26,132 bases of DNA from Acidobacterium sp. (GCA_003152595.1 PMAM01000320.1:2924-29055), one strand, 5' to 3'. Numbered from the stretch's first letter, positions 7,862 through 17,521 are shown. Notes: generated by a model not told the origin, from the letters alone. Translations and numbers: made by a program.

Positions 7862-8274
7862 ACGCTGCAAACCCTGTTTCCACAACCGCGCGGAGCGTTC
7901 GTCGAACTGGCGGACGCTCCGACATAGGGCTGGCAACTGCGTGCATACGTGATTCCAAAATTCCCGCGCCTGTTTTTGTCTCTGTTGATTCCGGCCGTTC
8001 CGGCCAGTGACATCCAGAAAACGAAGCCACTGATTTCGAACGGAATGAAGCCCACCACGGGATGAGGTGGGTCTGGAACGTAGCGGAAGACCGCTTATCC
8101 CGATCTCGTTCAAGCCCGTGGCCCTGCTTCCGGAGTGCCAACCAGCCGGGAGGTTTCCCATTCGCTGACGCCATGCTCGTTTGTCGGGACTTATCTGGTA
8201 CCCATCAAACGGCCTTACGGAGCAGGGGCAAGGCCCTGCGCCACCCCGATAGAATCGGACACTGGATATCGCTT
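7862..8274. other. Intergenic region between convergent RiPP and ATPase operons
   Basis: These 413 bases have no convincing gene. Besides the hairpin at 7892-7920, CCCACC (8051-8056) and GGTGGG (8066-8071) form a second short inverted repeat with a 9-base loop, which could serve as a terminator stem for either convergent transcript. The open frames here lack ribosome sites and recognisable sequence. Confidence 0.4.
7892..7920 (+). terminator. Hairpin after precursor 2, possible transcript 3' end
   Basis: GGAGCGT (7892-7898) and ACGCTCC (7914-7920) can pair with a 15-base loop about 30 bases after the precursor 2 stop. No U-run follows, so it is weak as an intrinsic terminator but could protect the 3' end of the precursor transcript. 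Confidence 0.35.
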
Positions 8275-10095
8275 TCACACTAGCCGACTGCGCTCCACCA
8301 TTTTCACCAATTCGTCCACATAAGAGGGGACAACCGCTTCTTTTGTCCATTCGCCCGCCACAATTTCGGCCAGCGTCACCTTGTCCTTTAGCTTGCGAGT
8401 CACCCTCTTTGCGGCTTTCGCGTCAAGATTGAGATGTTTGACAACTTCCTCCGGATATCTACTAGTTCCGGACAACTTTAGGCCAGACAATCGCTCTTCC
8501 TTGATGCCAAGCAACTTCGCTATTGCCTTGCAGAAGATCTGAGGGTCCACGTCATTTTCGATTTCACGACCCATACTGAACACTGCAACCCTGTGATTTG
8601 GATCGCTGAGCGCCTCATCCCGGATCCTTGCCTTAGTTTGACGAACCTCTTCCTCCTGGTCGCTTGGGTCAATGTCCGAGTCCATTACAACCGCGCTGTA
8701 TCGACAAATCCGGATCAATTCAACCAGTTCGTCTTGGCCGCTTTCAGCGAATGCAAAATGGCTGAGCACTTTGCCCCCGTAGTACACGAAGAAAAAATCA
8801 CTCCCTTCGATAAGGACAGGCAGGTGGTCCGCTCGATGGTGTCGTAGCCACAGTTTCAGATAAATACGGTCAGAAGGGCCCTCAACCCACAGTACGCAAT
8901 TTGTCTGCAGGAGCGTGCTGCCGCTGACACCAAGCGCGTCCAAAATGCCACTCCGCTCAATGACGTCGCTGCATCGTTGTACAGATGTTCCCGTAGTCGG
9001 CGACATGCTGAATCTGTAGATACTGTCTCTCTCGGTAGTGCTGTCGAGAATAGCATTTGAATGGGTGGTTATAAAAAACTGAGCAGAGGAGAGCTCCCGC
9101 AGCCGCACCATCAAACGCCCTAACAGGCCAGGATGCAGGTGGCACTCTGGTTCCTCCATGAAATATTGTTTGGTGTCCTCATTCTGGAGGAGGTCGGCGA
9201 GGAATATGGTCAGCTCCGCAATTCCAGTACCCATGTACTGCAACCCGATGGGTGCCTCGTCGGCTCGTCTCTTTATGTAGAGATCAAGTCGCTCTTTCCG
9301 TTCCTCCCGCTCCTCTCCCTTGATTTCGAAGCTCTCAATAGGATTCGCGGACGACGGTTCAATGAGCAGAGCGTTCAGCTCTTTGATCAATCGCCCTCTG
9401 AACTTCTCAAAGATGAAGGCCTGTTTTTGATCAAGCTGTTGCTCCCGGATTCGCTTTAGAAGTTCGGATCCATCAACCAGACATCTACGGCCAGCATCGC
9501 GGTCGACCGCTCGAATCGGATCATAGAACCGCGTCCCCCTCGCCCACTGCCCGAGAATAGTCGCAGCGCCGGCTCGATACGGACACGCATCAGTGCTAGA
9601 GGATGAGATGTATTCCCCGGTGCGGTTCAGATTCTCGATCTCGGAGCTTCCGGCTATCGCATTGCGTACGATCGGATGCCATTCGCCATTGAGGAACACG
9701 TTTGGCGCCACCATGACTGTGCAGTCCTTCGGGGGATGGCCGGTGATGGTGATGGTAACGCGCCACTGCCCATCATGCTCAAATTGTCCGGGAGCATTCG
9801 AGTCGATTTCATGAGCCGGAGCGGGCGCCGCAAAGACCAACTCGGATTGGATGGGATTATCTACAGCGCCTTGCCACCACCAACTTCGATCAGCTTGGTC
9901 CCAAGGAATTGTAAGGGGCAACTCGTTCCTCTTCCCAACGAGCGATGCCACAACCTGAAGGAACCGCAAGACCGTGGATTTGCCGGAGTTGTTTGGCCCG
10001 ATCAGAATATTGAACCGGCCGAGATTATCCATCTTGAGCGGTGAACCTGGGGGGATGCTACGGTAACCCTCTAGTGTGATCGTGCGAAGGTGCAT
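8275..10095 (-). CDS. OLD-family ATPase with C-terminal TOPRIM nuclease domain
   Basis: The 606-residue protein has an N-terminal ABC/SMC-like ATPase: Walker A G-P-N-N-S-G-K-S at 33-40, Walker B F-M-E-E-P-E-C-H-L-H-P at 312-322, and the following F-I-T-T-H-S-N (341-347) typical of AAA15/AAA21 proteins. After about 395 comes a TOPRIM domain: Glu405 in W-V-E-G-P-S-D-R, Asp472/Asp474 in V-V-M-D-S-D-I-D, and a further acidic motif G-R-E-I-E-N-D (509-515). All metal-binding acids seem intact. OLD proteins are DNases and several work in phage defence (for example GajA of Gabija). It starts three bases after the HerA-like gene stops, so the two are one operon and probably one complex. Confidence 0.87.
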   Translation of the reverse strand: MHLRTITLEGYRSIPPGSPLKMDNLGRFNILIGPNNSGKSTVLRFLQVVASLVGKRNELPLTIPWDQADRSWWWQGAVDNPIQSELVFAAPAPAHEIDSNAPGQFEHDGQWRVTITITGHPPKDCTVMVAPNVFLNGEWHPIVRNAIAGSSEIENLNRTGEYISSSSTDACPYRAGAATILGQWARGTRFYDPIRAVDRDAGRRCLVDGSELLKRIREQQLDQKQAFIFEKFRGRLIKELNALLIEPSSANPIESFEIKGEEREERKERLDLYIKRRADEAPIGLQYMGTGIAELTIFLADLLQNEDTKQYFMEEPECHLHPGLLGRLMVRLRELSSAQFFITTHSNAILDSTTERDSIYRFSMSPTTGTSVQRCSDVIERSGILDALGVSGSTLLQTNCVLWVEGPSDRIYLKLWLRHHRADHLPVLIEGSDFFFVYYGGKVLSHFAFAESGQDELVELIRICRYSAVVMDSDIDPSDQEEEVRQTKARIRDEALSDPNHRVAVFSMGREIENDVDPQIFCKAIAKLLGIKEERLSGLKLSGTSRYPEEVVKHLNLDAKAAKRVTRKLKDKVTLAEIVAGEWTKEAVVPSYVDELVKMVERSRLV

Positions 10096-10098
10096 GAG

Positions 10099-11739
10099 CT
10101 ATCGTTTCCGCGCGCGCCAGCGCTGAACAACAGTCTTTGGGCTGTAGTCAGCCGGAAGGCCCGCTGACCACCCTTCGCGGTACTTGACGTCATTGCTGCG
10201 AGGGGCAGGGTCCGGCGTCGTGACCTTTACCCGTGTAGGCACTTCGACAGCTTCGCCAGAGAGAACAGCCTCACCCGTCCGAAGGTATGGAAGCATATCC
10301 ACGGTAACGGCTAGGAAATCTGGAAGTAAGCGCCTCACATAACCCTGGTCGGCAGGATTGGTCAATCGCAGCACAATGAAGTTACCGCACTGCGACAGCA
10401 CCGTCTCACTCACCTCCGATGGCCGTTGACTCACCACGAACATATTGATCCCGTATTTGCGCTCCTCCTTCGCAATACGCTCAATTCGGTCAAGACAAAC
10501 GCGGTCCGAAGCCTCCTCGCTGCGAGGCAGGTAGTTATGAGCCTCTTCCAGGACCAGTGTTAGCGGTAATAGATTCGGATCCGTATCCCAGTATTTGTAC
10601 TCAAAGGCGAGCCGCCCCAGCACGCCCACGATCACGGAGAGGATCTCCGATGGCAAACCAGAAAGGTCAATGATCGTCATCTCGACGGCGCCATCCGCAC
10701 CGAACAGATTTGACAGCACATTCTCAAATGGCGTCCCAGGCGAAGAGGTATCGCTGAATAGAAATTGGTACCTCGGGTCGTCGTACCGTGATTCCATCCG
10801 CATCGCGAGGTTTGAGAGTTTGCCAAACCAATTACCTTGCTTTTCTTTACCGGCTGTCGCTCCAGGTACCATTTCGGTATCGAGGCTATTTATCTTGTTC
10901 AGCAGATCAGCGAAAGAGAAGAAAACGGGTGTGTCAACGGTGATCGACGTGTCCAGCAGTCCAGCAGCTTTTCCGCCGGGCCCGCGTAGTTCCTTGATGA
11001 TGCTCTTGAATAGAGCGGACTGGTTTGCGGCGGTAGATTCGCGCGAAACAAAGAGCGCCTCTAGTTCTTCGGCATTGAGGCACCAATGCGGGATCCGCAA
11101 GACACCGGATGAAATGTGCCGCACTTTCCGACCGAGTCGCTTAAAATCCTCTGGGAATGCGCTTCTGTATTCGTCGTGAAGGTCGAGAAACACAATCCTC
11201 GTGTGTGGCAATCGACCCATCGCGGCCTGTAGAAGGGAAGCAACTGCCCAAGACTTCCCGGCGCCTGAGGTGCCAAGCACGGCCGTGTGCCGGCCGAACA
11301 TCTTGTCGATGAGAACCTGTTCTTTGCCCCCGCCTCGTTGGCAACGCTCGCCAATCTCAAGCGTCTGTTCGGTAGACGTGAACATCGAATCGAGCGCGCT
11401 TGCAGTCAGGAGGTATGCACCTGAGCCAACAGTGGGATAGCGTTCGATTCCACGTTCAAACTTCATGCCGTCCCTTAGAAACCCCACAAGAGTGCAGACG
11501 ACGAGCTTCCGTTCGACCGGAGATCCTTTCTCAGTGACCTCTTGCATTCTTATCGCCGACACGGTAGCAATCAGATCGCTTTGCCGCGATGCCACGAGTA
11601 CGAATGACCCGAGTTCGACGGCGTACTCTACGCTAGAGTGTTTTCGTGACAGTTCCTCCGCGACTATAGTTACCGACGCTCCGTCAACTTCTCGGACCGT
11701 GCCGAATTGAAGGTCCGACTCATGGAACTTGGTCGCCAT
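10099..11739 (-). CDS. HerA-like DNA translocase ATPase
   Basis: The 546-residue protein matches the HerA/FtsK-superfamily layout: an N-terminal HAS-barrel-like region (about 1-120), Walker A G-T-S-G-A-G-K-S at 156-163, Walker B L-V-L-E-E-A-H at 395-401, and a sensor/arginine-finger region with V-V-S-Q-R-P (435-440). HerA forms hexamers that move along double-stranded DNA and usually works with a partner nuclease; here the partner would be the OLD-TOPRIM protein encoded immediately downstream. It is the first gene of this minus-strand pair. The operon differs in function from the RiPP genes on both sides and is probably an inserted defence module. Confidence 0.87.
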   Translation of the reverse strand: MATKFHESDLQFGTVREVDGASVTIVAEELSRKHSSVEYAVELGSFVLVASRQSDLIATVSAIRMQEVTEKGSPVERKLVVCTLVGFLRDGMKFERGIERYPTVGSGAYLLTASALDSMFTSTEQTLEIGERCQRGGGKEQVLIDKMFGRHTAVLGTSGAGKSWAVASLLQAAMGRLPHTRIVFLDLHDEYRSAFPEDFKRLGRKVRHISSGVLRIPHWCLNAEELEALFVSRESTAANQSALFKSIIKELRGPGGKAAGLLDTSITVDTPVFFSFADLLNKINSLDTEMVPGATAGKEKQGNWFGKLSNLAMRMESRYDDPRYQFLFSDTSSPGTPFENVLSNLFGADGAVEMTIIDLSGLPSEILSVIVGVLGRLAFEYKYWDTDPNLLPLTLVLEEAHNYLPRSEEASDRVCLDRIERIAKEERKYGINMFVVSQRPSEVSETVLSQCGNFIVLRLTNPADQGYVRRLLPDFLAVTVDMLPYLRTGEAVLSGEAVEVPTRVKVTTPDPAPRSNDVKYREGWSAGLPADYSPKTVVQRWRARKR

Positions 11740-11745
11740 GGCAGA

Positions 11746-11751
11746 ATTGTA
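11746..11751 (-). promoter_or_regulatory. Possible -10 element of the HerA/OLD operon
   Basis: TACAAT on the minus strand ends six bases before the HerA ATG, so transcription from it would begin at or next to the start codon and give a leaderless mRNA. The matching -35 (CTTTTA, 16 bases upstream) is poor. Weak support only. Confidence 0.25.
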
Positions 11752-11903
11752 CAGCGTTGAGTGCCATTAAAAGGCGATAAGCTCGCACACGCTGTGTCAT
11801 TACTATTCGAGCTGACCAAGGGGACCGCTCGAATAACTCCCAAATTGCACTCGATCAGCCCAGACCAGCCCTGCTTGGTTTTCGCTAATGTTGCGCGAGC
11901 AGC

Positions 11904-14150
11904 TCAATGTCCCGGCGGAGCGCCTTCCTGCGCGTCAGCCTTGCTGGCAAGGGCGCTCAACTGCCGCCAGCGGGCATACTGGTCGACTTTGCCAGGCGAC
12001 GCATCCTCTTTGTTCTCCAGCCAGAACGAAAACCAGTCCACATTACCCTGTTGCGAAACGAGTCTCTCCCAGGGCTTCACCAGGAGGTGAATAGCATGCG
12101 GCAGCACAATCATATCGACGGGCATGTCTCTTCGTGAGAGGAGTGCATACCACCCCCACATCGCCAGAACAGAATTCATGTCGTAGGCTTCAAGCCGGAA
12201 CGGACATCGCACAGATCCGACATTGAATAGCGGCGAGTGCTCCATCCACCTGGCGAGCGTCGGACCCCAGGGCGGTCCGCCATTCACGGCATCGCCAAAC
12301 GGCGCGGCTGTCGCTCCGAAAGCAACAGACTGGAAATAGTCTCCGTCAACCCCGTCGGCCAAGGTTGCCGCCGCGAAATGATATTTCGAATGTGTCAGAG
12401 TGTAGGCCACATGATAGACGCTTCGACTGAAACCAATGATTCCGACGCGGCTGGGGTCGATGATGCCCTGTTCGTCGAGAGACTTGATGGCCCCTTCAAT
12501 GGCCGCCATCGCCCGAGGAGCTTCTTCCGGCGTGGTGTGTCCGACGTGATCATAGCCCATCTGCAGCACAACAATCCCTTGGGCGGCGAGAGCCTGCGCG
12601 GCATAGGCGCTGTGCCACGGACCATCGATCCAGAATTTGTCAGGATCGAAAGCATGGGTCTGGATGACGAGGGGGTAGCGGTGTCCGGCCGTATAGGCCG
12701 GTGGCATATAGAGCCCACCGGTCATCGGGTGGCCGTCCGTGGCCTTCCATTCGACCTTGCTCTCTTGTGCAAAGCAAAGCTCCGAGAACTGGGGATTTGG
12801 ATCCAACAGCATCGCTTTTCGACCACTGGTCGGCTCCGTGAGCCACAGCTTCGGCGGTGTGTTCAGCCCCTGGATGATGGTCAACACAGGGCGGATAACT
12901 TTCGGAGCACCGCTGGGAGGCGGCACCGGTTCCCAGGAAGAGTTGCGCCTGCGGTAGACCTTGCGTACGGCGGCCTCGTCGCCGTGCCCTGAGAGGACGA
13001 GGTCGCCTCTTGTTTGATTCCACGCGGAGGCGGTCAAATCCTCGTTGTCGATCGGAACCATCTTTCGTGATGGCAGATCGATTTCGACCACGGATGGATG
13101 CTGCTCTCTTGAGCGCTGCTCGTCCGGGGTTATTCCTTTGAGTGGCAGGTAGGAGCGCGATACTACGAGCGACTGGCCGCCATTGAGCCACAGATACCCG
13201 TCATGCTGCCATTCCTTTGGAGTTCCGAGCAGGGAGGATAAACGGCCCGTCTTCGTGTCGAGGAGGAGATAGGTCTCTACAAGTGCCAGCGCAGCGGGCT
13301 GCTTGCGTGCGGTGATGTAGACATGCAGTACGCCGCTCCCGTATCGCTTCCAGTCTGCTGTGATGTGCCGAGCGTATGCCTCAATCAGCGCATACTGCCC
13401 GTTGGGCGATACCGAAAGGGTCATGAAAGGCCAAACGCCATCCTGGAACCCAATCTTCTGTGGCTGTTTCGCATCGGTCATCAGAAAGAGGCTTCTGCTC
13501 TGGAAGGCCGTTGAGTCGGAGCTTCGATATCCGGAAAACAAGAGAGTGCTCAGCTCCTCGCCGGCAACGACGAAACCGCGTCGCTGGGTTTCAGGTGTTC
13601 TGACGATGTCAACCGGGGCAGGCTCCGCCTCGAAAACGATCACGCGACCGTCATCGCTCGCATCGTAAGCGACGATGGATGTCGGATGATGGGTCAGGCG
13701 CCGTAATGTGCGTGTAGGGAGGTCGAAGGAGTAAATCTGGGCTGGCGCGTTTGGCGTCTCTCCAAGAAAGAACAGGGTCTGACCATCCTTCAACCACCGC
13801 AGGTCGGCTATTCCCGGCAGGTTGGAGTTGGACGACATCTTCACGATGGCTACCGGTTTGTGCGAAACGAAGGCTGTCCGCGTTGAAAAGATGAGCAGAG
13901 TGTAGACATTGGAATTTGTCTTCAGGTCTCCCTTTGTCAGCACGACGGCGAAGCGGGAACCGTCGGGAGAAAACAGGCCAGGAGCATCGGTCTCGTCGCT
14001 GGGGGCCACTTCCGTCATTTCGATAGTGTCCGGAACCGCGACATGGCGTTGGTCGGACCTGCATTGGGCAGCGGCCAGGCCGAGTGAAAGTGCGGCCGGT
14101 ACCAGGGAAACACTGAATAAGAACGTGAAAAACCGGCGCGCTGGCGACAC
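11904..14150 (-). CDS. Secreted S9 prolyl-oligopeptidase-like enzyme, probable lasso isopeptidase (AtxE type)
   Basis: The 748-residue protein begins at GTG and has a signal peptide (R-R then a hydrophobic stretch about 7-27), so it is likely periplasmic. Residues ~45-450 form a beta-propeller with S-P-D-G-type blades. The C-terminal alpha/beta-hydrolase holds nucleophile Ser575 in G-F-S-R-S, where ordinary S9 enzymes have G-x-S-x-G. His688 lies in L-P-H-A-I-H-L-L-V-K-P, and the acid is probably Asp657. The blocks F-A-A-A-T-L-A-D-G-V-D-G-D-Y-F-Q (592-607) and K-P-W-E-R-L followed by N-V-D-W-F-S-F-W-L (703-711) fit what I recall of AtxE-type isopeptidases, which open the ring of lasso peptides. 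It follows the TonB-dependent receptor by 53 bases on the same strand, so imported peptide could be linearised there. A general dipeptidyl peptidase is the alternative. Confidence 0.78.
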   Translation of the reverse strand: MSPARRFFTFLFSVSLVPAALSLGLAAAQCRSDQRHVAVPDTIEMTEVAPSDETDAPGLFSPDGSRFAVVLTKGDLKTNSNVYTLLIFSTRTAFVSHKPVAIVKMSSNSNLPGIADLRWLKDGQTLFFLGETPNAPAQIYSFDLPTRTLRRLTHHPTSIVAYDASDDGRVIVFEAEPAPVDIVRTPETQRRGFVVAGEELSTLLFSGYRSSDSTAFQSRSLFLMTDAKQPQKIGFQDGVWPFMTLSVSPNGQYALIEAYARHITADWKRYGSGVLHVYITARKQPAALALVETYLLLDTKTGRLSSLLGTPKEWQHDGYLWLNGGQSLVVSRSYLPLKGITPDEQRSREQHPSVVEIDLPSRKMVPIDNEDLTASAWNQTRGDLVLSGHGDEAAVRKVYRRRNSSWEPVPPPSGAPKVIRPVLTIIQGLNTPPKLWLTEPTSGRKAMLLDPNPQFSELCFAQESKVEWKATDGHPMTGGLYMPPAYTAGHRYPLVIQTHAFDPDKFWIDGPWHSAYAAQALAAQGIVVLQMGYDHVGHTTPEEAPRAMAAIEGAIKSLDEQGIIDPSRVGIIGFSRSVYHVAYTLTHSKYHFAAATLADGVDGDYFQSVAFGATAAPFGDAVNGGPPWGPTLARWMEHSPLFNVGSVRCPFRLEAYDMNSVLAMWGWYALLSRRDMPVDMIVLPHAIHLLVKPWERLVSQQGNVDWFSFWLENKEDASPGKVDQYARWRQLSALASKADAQEGAPPGH

Positions 14151-14203
14151 GAAATCTCTCCCAATCCGAAATGGGGCTGGTACGGCAGTTCTTTGTTGGG
14201 AAT

Positions 14204-17200
14204 TCAGAAGCTCAGCTTTAAAGAGAGCTGAAGGGACCTTGGCCCACCTTCCTGAAAGAGGGGGTTGAGACCGCCAAGTCCGCTGTTGAGCATCTGGGTC
14301 GATTCGAGATAGATTGGGCCGTAGCCGAGGATGGCCGGAGGGTTAGTGAAGTTGGGATGGTTAGCAACATTGAAGGCGTCCGCCTGAAATTTGAGGTGCC
14401 AGTTCTCGAATAGTGGAAAGGTTCGGCCCAGGGAGCAATCGAACTGAGTGAGATCGAAGCCGGGAATACCGTTTCGGCCCTCGGTACCCTGTCTTATCGT
14501 GGTGGGGATTGAAAATGCCAACGGGTTGATGGATTTTCCTCCACTGGCATTCGAATTGGCAATCCAGAATGGCTGACCAGCAACAAGGTCGGGGCGAGTA
14601 TAGATGTAGCCACCGGTCACAGCTGAAAGCCCAAGGTCCCGGGCATTGAACGGAAACCCGGTCCGGAAGACCGCAACACCGGCCAACGACCAGCCTTCGC
14701 TCAGCATTTTCAGAAATTCTGAATGCCTGGCGCCGGGAATCGCGGCGGTGATTGCGCCCGAGAAACTCTGGCGTACGTCAAAGTCGGACGACGCATAGTC
14801 GTTCGCACCGGAGACCACAGTATTCGAGAGACCGGCCACGACGTCATTCGATGAATTGTCGAGTGAATGCGACCAGGTGTAGTTCAACAGGGTCTGAAGC
14901 GCACCCGGAAGCGAGGCGCGATACTGCACCTGCAGCGCGTTGTAATTGGACCACGCGGAATTATCCGTGAGCAGAAAGGCACTTGAAAAACTGGAATTTG
15001 GTTTGTAGTAGGCCTCCTGCCGCAGGAGATCCGGGCCATGCTGGCCCACGTACGTGGCGGTGAGAACCTGATGGTCCTTAAAGGACCTCTCCAGAGCAAG
15101 GTTCCACTCGAGGGAACGGGGCAGCTTCAGATCCGGAGAAAAGGCATTCACGAGAGGGTAAGGCGGATTGAGCGACACCACGGGTAAATCGGAGCTTTGG
15201 GCTGTAAACGGCAGAGGAACGTTCAGCACAATCTTGCTGACCGTACCGGGGAAGAAAGCAGCCGCGTCGGCTGCCCGTCCAGTCCCCAGGTCATTGAACA
15301 GTCCGACTCCGCCGCGGATTACCATGTCCCCCAACCAACTGGGCCGCCACGAAATGCCGAGGCGCGGCGCTACATTGCTCCAGGTCGTTGCCCAGAGTGG
15401 CGTGCCCCACGGTGCGAGCGCAATTTGAGAGGGGTCTTCGACATTCAGCCACGACGCGACCAGCGTGCCCTCCCGCGGCGACGGTGCCGGGGCAATCTCC
15501 CAACGTAATCCGTAGGTCAGCGTGAGCCGAGGAGTGGCCTTCCAGGTGTCCTGCGCATACAGAGACGTTGAGTCGGTCTCGAAATGGGCAGGAACTATAT
15601 GAACGAACGACATCTCGGTCAGGACGCCTGTGGAGATGAGCCCTGCGGTGGTCAGGGAGATCATCCCGACGCCCCCGTTGTACGCTACCTTATCGAGATA
15701 GATCCTTCGCCAATCGGCTCCAAACTTGAGCTCATGGGTGCCGACGCTCAGGTCGAGACTGTCCACCAGATCGACTTGGCGCGCCCGGTTGTTTTCGACT
15801 GGACCGGTTGAATAGTAGTCGGTATCGAGAGTCTCGAAGGCGGCCAGGTTCTGCGTTGGCGGAAGCGAGCCGAGTATCACGCTTGGGCTTAGGGGTGTTG
15901 CGCCTCCGAAAGTATCGAGGCTGTCGATCTGGCCTGAGGTCTGAACCGAATAGTTGGCGCGCAGAGTGTTGGCGGCAAAACGGTTCAGCAGCATGTTGAT
16001 TCCGCCCGTTGCCGTCTGGGTGTTGACCGGACCTGCAGCGAGCATGCTCAGTGCGTACTCGCGCGATGTTGTGGATGAAGGGGCGTAATTGTACCGGCCG
16101 AAAAGCGAGAAACGACTGTTCAGGGTGTGATCCACGCGGATACTCGTAGCATCGAGAGTGGCGCTGTTCGAGTAGCTGCCGGTGAACTGTCCCGTACAGG
16201 TGGTGTCCGATTCGAGACTGTTGGGCTTGGGAAACGCCTTCAGCAGCGGCGCCACCGCCGCCGGAGCCACGCAGGTTGTGTCGTTCAGATACGGCACATC
16301 TGTCTCCGAGGTCTGTGGCAGCCGGAGGCGGGCTCCCTCATAGGAGAAGAAGAAGAAAGTCTTGTTCTTCAAGATAGGGCCTCCGAGGAATCCGCCGAAG
16401 TCGTTGTGCCGTTCGGCGGCTCGTGGTTCCCCAGCCTGGTTCGCGAACCAGTTGTTGGCGTCCATGACGTCGTTGCGGAAGTACTCGTAAACGCCGCCGT
16501 GGAATTCATTGGCACCAGAACGCGTAGTCAGCATCACCTGGCCCCCTGGCGTCTTGCCGAATTCGGGTGCGAACGACGAGGTCTCGATGCGGAATTCCTG
16601 CAAGTCTTCGACCGACACCAGGCTGCTCGTGCCACCCAGCGCGCTGAAAGCCTGATCCGATCCGGTTCCGGACTGTCCGGAATAGAGACCATTGGTGGCG
16701 ACTCCGAAGTTGGCCGAAACGCCATCCACTGTGAACGTGTTGGCATCGGTTCTTTGCCCGCCAATGCTGAACTGGCCGGGGGCCGTCCCCGCGGCTGTTG
16801 CCGAGGGCTGTTGCGCAATCACTACGCCCGGCGTGAGCTGCAGGAGCGTGTTGAAGCTTCTGCCGTTCAGGGGCAGGTTTTCGACAAACTGATGGTCGAT
16901 TACGGTGCTTACCGAGGCCGACTCCGTCTCAAGCGCGGACGATCCACCTTGAACGGTAACCGTTTCGAGAGTTGCTCCCACAGGAAGGGTGAAATTGATA
17001 GCCAGCGCATCCTCGGTTCTCAGAACGATGTCGGGCTTGATAAGTGTCTTGAATCCCGGCTTCGACACCTGCAGGCGGTAGGGGCCGGGTGGAAGATTAG
17101 GAATTTGGTAGATCCCTTCGCCGTTGGTCGCGCTGGGATACCGGATCTCGGTCGCGTCATTCACCATCTCCACATCGGCTCCCACGATGGGCTTTCCGCT

Positions 17201-17344
17201 GGGATCGAGTACGAGACCGCTGACAATAGCATTGGTGGATTGGGCCAAGGCCGGCAGTGACGCTATGAATGCGACCAGCACCAGTCGAAAGGCTTCTCTC
17301 ACTCTCACAAGAGGCTCCGGGGAACGGGGATGATTCTGGTTCAT
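14204..17344 (-). CDS. Oar-like TonB-dependent outer-membrane receptor
   Basis: The 1046-residue protein has an N-terminal signal peptide ending near A-L-A-Q (about 32-35), a carboxypeptidase-regulatory-like beta-sandwich (about 38-118, with S-G-K-P-I-V-G-A-D-V), a plug domain (about 125-270, with N-L-P-L-N-G-R-S-F and Q-L-T-P-G-V) and a long beta-barrel ending in an aromatic residue (L-K-L-S-F), the usual outer-membrane assembly signal. This is the Oar/SusC-like type abundant in Acidobacteria, where many copies import diverse ligands. Upstream are a sigma/anti-sigma pair and downstream the S9 peptidase, so it may take up a lasso-type peptide, as receptors beside proteobacterial isopeptidases do. 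Ligand assignment is inference. Confidence 0.88.
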   Translation of the reverse strand: MNQNHPRSPEPLVRVREAFRLVLVAFIASLPALAQSTNAIVSGLVLDPSGKPIVGADVEMVNDATEIRYPSATNGEGIYQIPNLPPGPYRLQVSKPGFKTLIKPDIVLRTEDALAINFTLPVGATLETVTVQGGSSALETESASVSTVIDHQFVENLPLNGRSFNTLLQLTPGVVIAQQPSATAAGTAPGQFSIGGQRTDANTFTVDGVSANFGVATNGLYSGQSGTGSDQAFSALGGTSSLVSVEDLQEFRIETSSFAPEFGKTPGGQVMLTTRSGANEFHGGVYEYFRNDVMDANNWFANQAGEPRAAERHNDFGGFLGGPILKNKTFFFFSYEGARLRLPQTSETDVPYLNDTTCVAPAAVAPLLKAFPKPNSLESDTTCTGQFTGSYSNSATLDATSIRVDHTLNSRFSLFGRYNYAPSSTTSREYALSMLAAGPVNTQTATGGINMLLNRFAANTLRANYSVQTSGQIDSLDTFGGATPLSPSVILGSLPPTQNLAAFETLDTDYYSTGPVENNRARQVDLVDSLDLSVGTHELKFGADWRRIYLDKVAYNGGVGMISLTTAGLISTGVLTEMSFVHIVPAHFETDSTSLYAQDTWKATPRLTLTYGLRWEIAPAPSPREGTLVASWLNVEDPSQIALAPWGTPLWATTWSNVAPRLGISWRPSWLGDMVIRGGVGLFNDLGTGRAADAAAFFPGTVSKIVLNVPLPFTAQSSDLPVVSLNPPYPLVNAFSPDLKLPRSLEWNLALERSFKDHQVLTATYVGQHGPDLLRQEAYYKPNSSFSSAFLLTDNSAWSNYNALQVQYRASLPGALQTLLNYTWSHSLDNSSNDVVAGLSNTVVSGANDYASSDFDVRQSFSGAITAAIPGARHSEFLKMLSEGWSLAGVAVFRTGFPFNARDLGLSAVTGGYIYTRPDLVAGQPFWIANSNASGGKSINPLAFSIPTTIRQGTEGRNGIPGFDLTQFDCSLGRTFPLFENWHLKFQADAFNVANHPNFTNPPAILGYGPIYLESTQMLNSGLGGLNPLFQEGGPRSLQLSLKLSF

Positions 17345-17521
17345 CCTGTCTACGCAGGACCCGCCGGTTCTTTATCAGATGATTCTGAAAAATTCTGCGC
17401 GATGCAGCCCAATTCGGGGAACCCTGGTCGGAATACCAGACAGCAAAGCGCTGCTGGCGGAGAGGTTCATTCGGGCGGAGGAGCGGCGATTCTCCTGAAC
17501 CTGCCCTCCCGAACGTCGGTT

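Noticed and set aside
7774..8058. Minus-strand frame of 94 codons overlapping precursor 2
   Set aside because: No ribosome site, no family motifs, and it overlaps a well supported precursor gene in antisense.
11661..11672. CGACTATAGTTA inside the HerA-like gene, similar to the CAACTATAGTTG operator
   Set aside because: Two mismatches that break the palindrome and a position inside coding sequence; probably chance.
16127..17260. 377-codon plus-strand frame inside the TonB-dependent receptor gene
   Set aside because: Antisense to a clear receptor gene with signal peptide, plug and barrel; composition is that of a reverse-strand shadow.
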